Of a stretch of DNA of 64,000 bases, positions 61,860-64,000 are shown piece by piece. Under the pieces are notes generated by a model. That model did not search any database. It had not been told where the DNA came from and worked only from the letters and a program-made list of their open reading frames with translations. Position numbers and translations under genes: made by a program. The stretch is taken from positions 1,178,001 through 1,242,000 of the forward strand of contig NZ_CP053642.1 in NCBI RefSeq assembly GCF_013177295.1. Reading direction: 5' to 3'. Source of the stretch: Actinomyces marmotae. GTDB taxonomy: Bacteria; Actinomycetota; Actinomycetes; Actinomycetales; Actinomycetaceae. Position 1 is the stretch's first letter. Every line of letters starts with the position of its first letter.

Positions 61860-62831
61860 TCAGTCCTCCCCCTCGGTCACGGTCTCGGCCGTGAGCCCGG
61901 CCGCCCCGCGCAGGTGCGCCAGGACGGCCTCGCGCAGGTCAGTGGGCCCGAGGACGACGACGGCGTCGCCGAGCGCGGCCAGGGCGCCCGCGAAGCTGAA
62001 GGGGTCGGCGTAGGGGACGCGAATGACATCGCGCCCCCGCCACCGCCCGTCGGGAGCGCCATCGGGCGGGGTGGCTTGGGCTCGGGCCCGTAGGCCGAGG
62101 GCCCTTCCGGGCATGACGGCGAGCCGCGCGGTCCTGGGCCCGGGGGCGGCGGGGGGCGGTGGCTCGAAGGCGCCCGCGGGGCCGATGGGGGTGATGGGGC
62201 CGAGGATGCGGGCGAGGCGGAACCTGCGGGGCTGGTCGGCGTCCCGGTCCCTGGCGTCGAGGTACCAGGCGCCTTCAAGACGGGTGATCCGGTGGGGATC
62301 GACCCGACGGGCCCGCGTGGCCCCGGAGCTGCCGGGCGAGGAGGAGGCGTAGTCGAAGGCGACAGCGCGGCGCTCCTCGATGGCGGTTAGCAGCGCCAGG
62401 GGGATCTCGTGGCCGGCGAGGTCGACGGTGAGGTCCGGCAGGGCGCTGCCGCCAGTGTCGGCGACGGCGCGCAGCTTGGTGAGCGCCCGGCGGGCCGCGG
62501 CGGGCAGGGCGCCGTCGGACCAGGCGGAGGCGGCCAGGGCCAGGGCGCTGGCCTGGGCGGAATCGAGGTGGATGGCGGGCAGGGCGTAGTCGGCGTCGTC
62601 GACGCGGTAGCGGACGGCGTCGGAGGGGCCCTCGGTGAGGATGGCGATGCCGAGCTCGCGCAGGGCGTCCTTGTCTCGCTCGAACATGCGGGCCGCGGCG
62701 GCACCGCCGGCCGGGTCGTAGCCGGACACGTCCCGGATGATCTGCGCGGCGGTCAGGCCCGCTCGGGTGGCGCGCAGGGCGAGCAGGAGGTTGATCTGCC
62801 GTTCCTCGGCGGGGATGGCGGTCGTGGGCAC
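61860..62831 (-). CDS. pafB: PafB, WYL-domain transcriptional regulator
   Basis: First half of the PafBC complex that activates LexA-independent DNA repair genes in mycobacteria. The 323-residue protein has a winged-helix start (ERQINLLLALRATRAGLTAAQI, seen as RQINLLLALRATRAGLTA) and a WYL domain with the intact WYL in LEGAWYLDARDRD and RRFRLARI. The GTG at 62831 is chosen by a TACGCT box 13 bases upstream; the frame to 62876 is rejected. It is divergent from the DUF3866 gene. Confidence 0.92.
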   Translation of the reverse strand: MPTTAIPAEERQINLLLALRATRAGLTAAQIIRDVSGYDPAGGAAAARMFERDKDALRELGIAILTEGPSDAVRYRVDDADYALPAIHLDSAQASALALAASAWSDGALPAAARRALTKLRAVADTGGSALPDLTVDLAGHEIPLALLTAIEERRAVAFDYASSSPGSSGATRARRVDPHRITRLEGAWYLDARDRDADQPRRFRLARILGPITPIGPAGAFEPPPPAAPGPRTARLAVMPGRALGLRARAQATPPDGAPDGRWRGRDVIRVPYADPFSFAGALAALGDAVVVLGPTDLREAVLAHLRGAAGLTAETVTEGED

Positions 62832-62838
62832 GCCTCCA

Positions 62839-62844
62839 AGCGTA
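62839..62844 (-). promoter_or_regulatory. -10 box for pafB (near-leaderless)
   Basis: On the minus strand TACGCT begins 13 bases before the GTG at 62831, one base more than the strict leaderless cases. Confidence 0.5.
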
Positions 62845-62877
62845 GGCCCCGCCGCCGCTGGCGGCCCGCGGTTCATC

Positions 62878-62883
62878 TATGGT
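62878..62883 (+). promoter_or_regulatory. -10 box for leaderless DUF3866 transcript
   Basis: TATGGT begins exactly 12 bases before the ATG at 62890. Confidence 0.6.
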
Positions 62884-62889
62884 GGCGCC

Positions 62890-64000
62890 ATGATGCTGCG
62901 CGATGCCGAGATCGCCTCCCTGCGACAGGCCTGGGGCGCGCCGGGCCGGCGCTGCGCCGAGTTTGAGGCGCGGATCACCGCCGCCCCCGAGGGCGCCGCC
63001 GCGCTCGTGGCGGGCGAGTCCTGCCGGGCGGTCGCCTATGAGGCGCTCGGCGGCCTGCCGGGGCCCGGTGAGCGCGTCCGCCTGGAGGTCTCCGCGCTGG
63101 CGCGCCGCCTGGGCACCGGAGGGCACGCCATGGTGACGGCTCGGCTCGACGTCTTGCCCGCCGACCCCGCGCCCGGCGGCCACCTCGTCAAGGCCCGCTA
63201 CATGCCGGACCAGGTCATGGTCACCGGCGTCGACGAGCAGGCCACGGAGCACCACCACGTCCTGGCGGCGCCCATCGGCGAGCGGGCGCTGGACGGCGCG
63301 CCCGTCGTCGTCGCGGACCTCCACTCCAGCCTGCCCGCGATCCTCGCGGGCCTGCGCTCCCCCAGCGCCGCTCCCGGGCCCGGCCCGCGGGCCGCCTACG
63401 TCATGACCGACGGCGGGGCCCTGCCCCTGCCCTACTCGCGGGCGGTCTCCGCGCTCGTCGACGCCGGATGGCTGGCCGGCACGGTCACCGCCGGTCAGGC
63501 CTGGGGCGGGGACCTTGAGGCGGTGTCCGTCCACAACGCCCTGCTCGCAGCTCGCCATGTGCTGGGCGCGGAGGTCATCGTCGTCATCCAGGGCCCGGGG
63601 AACCTGGGCACGGGCACCCCCTGGGGCTTCTCAGGGGTGGCCTGCGGGGAGGCCATCAACGCGGCCGCCGCCCTCGGCGGGCACCCGGTGGCCTGCCTGC
63701 GCGTGTCCCAGGCGGACGCCCGGCCCCGGCACCTGGGGGTCTCCCACCACTCGATCACCGCCTACGGGCGGGTCGCCCTGGCCGGCGCCGACGTGGTCGT
63801 GCCGGTGGGCGCGCCCGACCCCGCCGGCATGGAGGGCTTCTGGGCCCGGGCCCGCGAGCAGGCGGCCCGTGTCTGCGGCAAGCGCGAGCGCGGCCAGCGG
63901 CACCGGCTCGTCGAGGCGCGGGCCGAGGGGCTGCGCGAGACGCTGGAGGCCATGGAGGCGGCCACCGGCATCCGCCTGTCCACCATGGGACGGCACCTGG
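62890..64000 (+). CDS. DUF3866-family protein (3' end beyond window)
   Basis: An uninterrupted frame of 370 codons from the ATG at 62890 to the window edge, with no stop. The protein (MMLRDAEIASLRQAWG, LVKARYMPDQVMVTGVDEQ, VVVADLHSSLPAILAGL, AAYVMTDGGALPLPYSR, IVVIQGPGNLGTGTPWGFSG) matches the conserved DUF3866 family of Actinomycetota, whose function is unknown. Histidine and glycine-rich motifs (DLHSS, QGPGNLGTGT) suggest a ligand or metal site but no reaction can be named. The long minus-strand frame over the same bases is a shadow. The gene is divergent from pafB. Confidence 0.85.
   Translation, partial: MMLRDAEIASLRQAWGAPGRRCAEFEARITAAPEGAAALVAGESCRAVAYEALGGLPGPGERVRLEVSALARRLGTGGHAMVTARLDVLPADPAPGGHLVKARYMPDQVMVTGVDEQATEHHHVLAAPIGERALDGAPVVVADLHSSLPAILAGLRSPSAAPGPGPRAAYVMTDGGALPLPYSRAVSALVDAGWLAGTVTAGQAWGGDLEAVSVHNALLAARHVLGAEVIVVIQGPGNLGTGTPWGFSGVACGEAINAAAALGGHPVACLRVSQADARPRHLGVSHHSITAYGRVALAGADVVVPVGAPDPAGMEGFWARAREQAARVCGKRERGQRHRLVEARAEGLRETLEAMEAATGIRLSTMGRHL

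Noticed and set aside
62275..63558. 427-residue minus-strand frame at the right edge
   Set aside because: It lies opposite the DUF3866 gene and across pafB in another frame, with no recognisable motif.

Overview
The window is high-GC DNA with the gene set of the phylum Actinomycetota: whiA, rbpA, garA-ftsR, opcA, pafBC and a polyprenol-mannose synthase next to lnt. Gene order and the Cmk-Der fusion fit Actinomyces or a close relative (Actinomycetaceae). That placement is an inference from content, not a database match. Most genes are tightly packed, many with 4-base ATGA/GTGA overlaps.

Layout. 1-2428: end of a GH1 6-phospho-beta-glucosidase and a LicT-type antiterminator. 2609-9589: rapZ-yvcK-whiA, then gap-pgk-tpiA-secG. 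9541-17929: xerD-parA-scpA-scpB-rluB-tyrA, a repeat-rich gap, and a fused cytidylate kinase/Der GTPase. 18018-21366: VOC protein, pgi, MoeZ-like ThiF-rhodanese protein. 21572-21648: tRNA-Pro(GGG). 21649 to about 28980: an AT-richer island with a decayed serine recombinase, an unknown membrane-associated protein, a decayed coiled-coil gene, an intact 1261-residue membrane-embedded P-loop NTPase (YobI/KAP-like) and an ISL3 transposase remnant. 29010-34128: GH31 glycosidase, divergent from a TetR regulator with its drug-efflux MFS gene. 34176-37755: HAD phosphatase, alpha/beta hydrolase, S4 protein, secreted HNH nuclease. 38003-43082: oxidative pentose-phosphate genes pgl-opcA-zwf (minus) and gnd (plus). 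43266-45921: garA, ftsR, a DUF151 nuclease and a MerR regulator. 46079-52003: Hsp70-like protein, beta-glucoside PTS EIIBCA, LacI regulator, SGNH hydrolase. 52228-53903: small membrane protein, small alpha/beta hydrolase, rbpA. 54065-62831 (minus): pafB-pafC-tatA-tatC-helY-lnt-ppm. 62890 to the end: DUF3866 protein, cut by the window edge.

How the genes work together. Glycolysis (pgi, gap, pgk, tpiA) and the oxidative pentose-phosphate branch (zwf, opcA, pgl, gnd) are both here. The PTS permease, the 6-phospho-beta-glucosidase and LicT form a beta-glucoside uptake and splitting set that is split between two ends of the window. ParA-ScpAB-XerD serve chromosome segregation. Tat, Lnt and Ppm serve the envelope.

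Most notable structure beyond genes: (1) a dispersed intergenic repeat made of the palindrome GACCGGTC at exact 22-bp spacing at four loci; (2) at least nine genes with a TANNNT box exactly 12 bases before the start codon, the signature of leaderless transcription; (3) paired palindromic operators before tetR; (4) a 19-bp tandem/inverted repeat cluster before cmk-der; (5) the tRNA-Pro island with its lone membrane NTPase, which is the best candidate for an undescribed conflict or defence system in this window.
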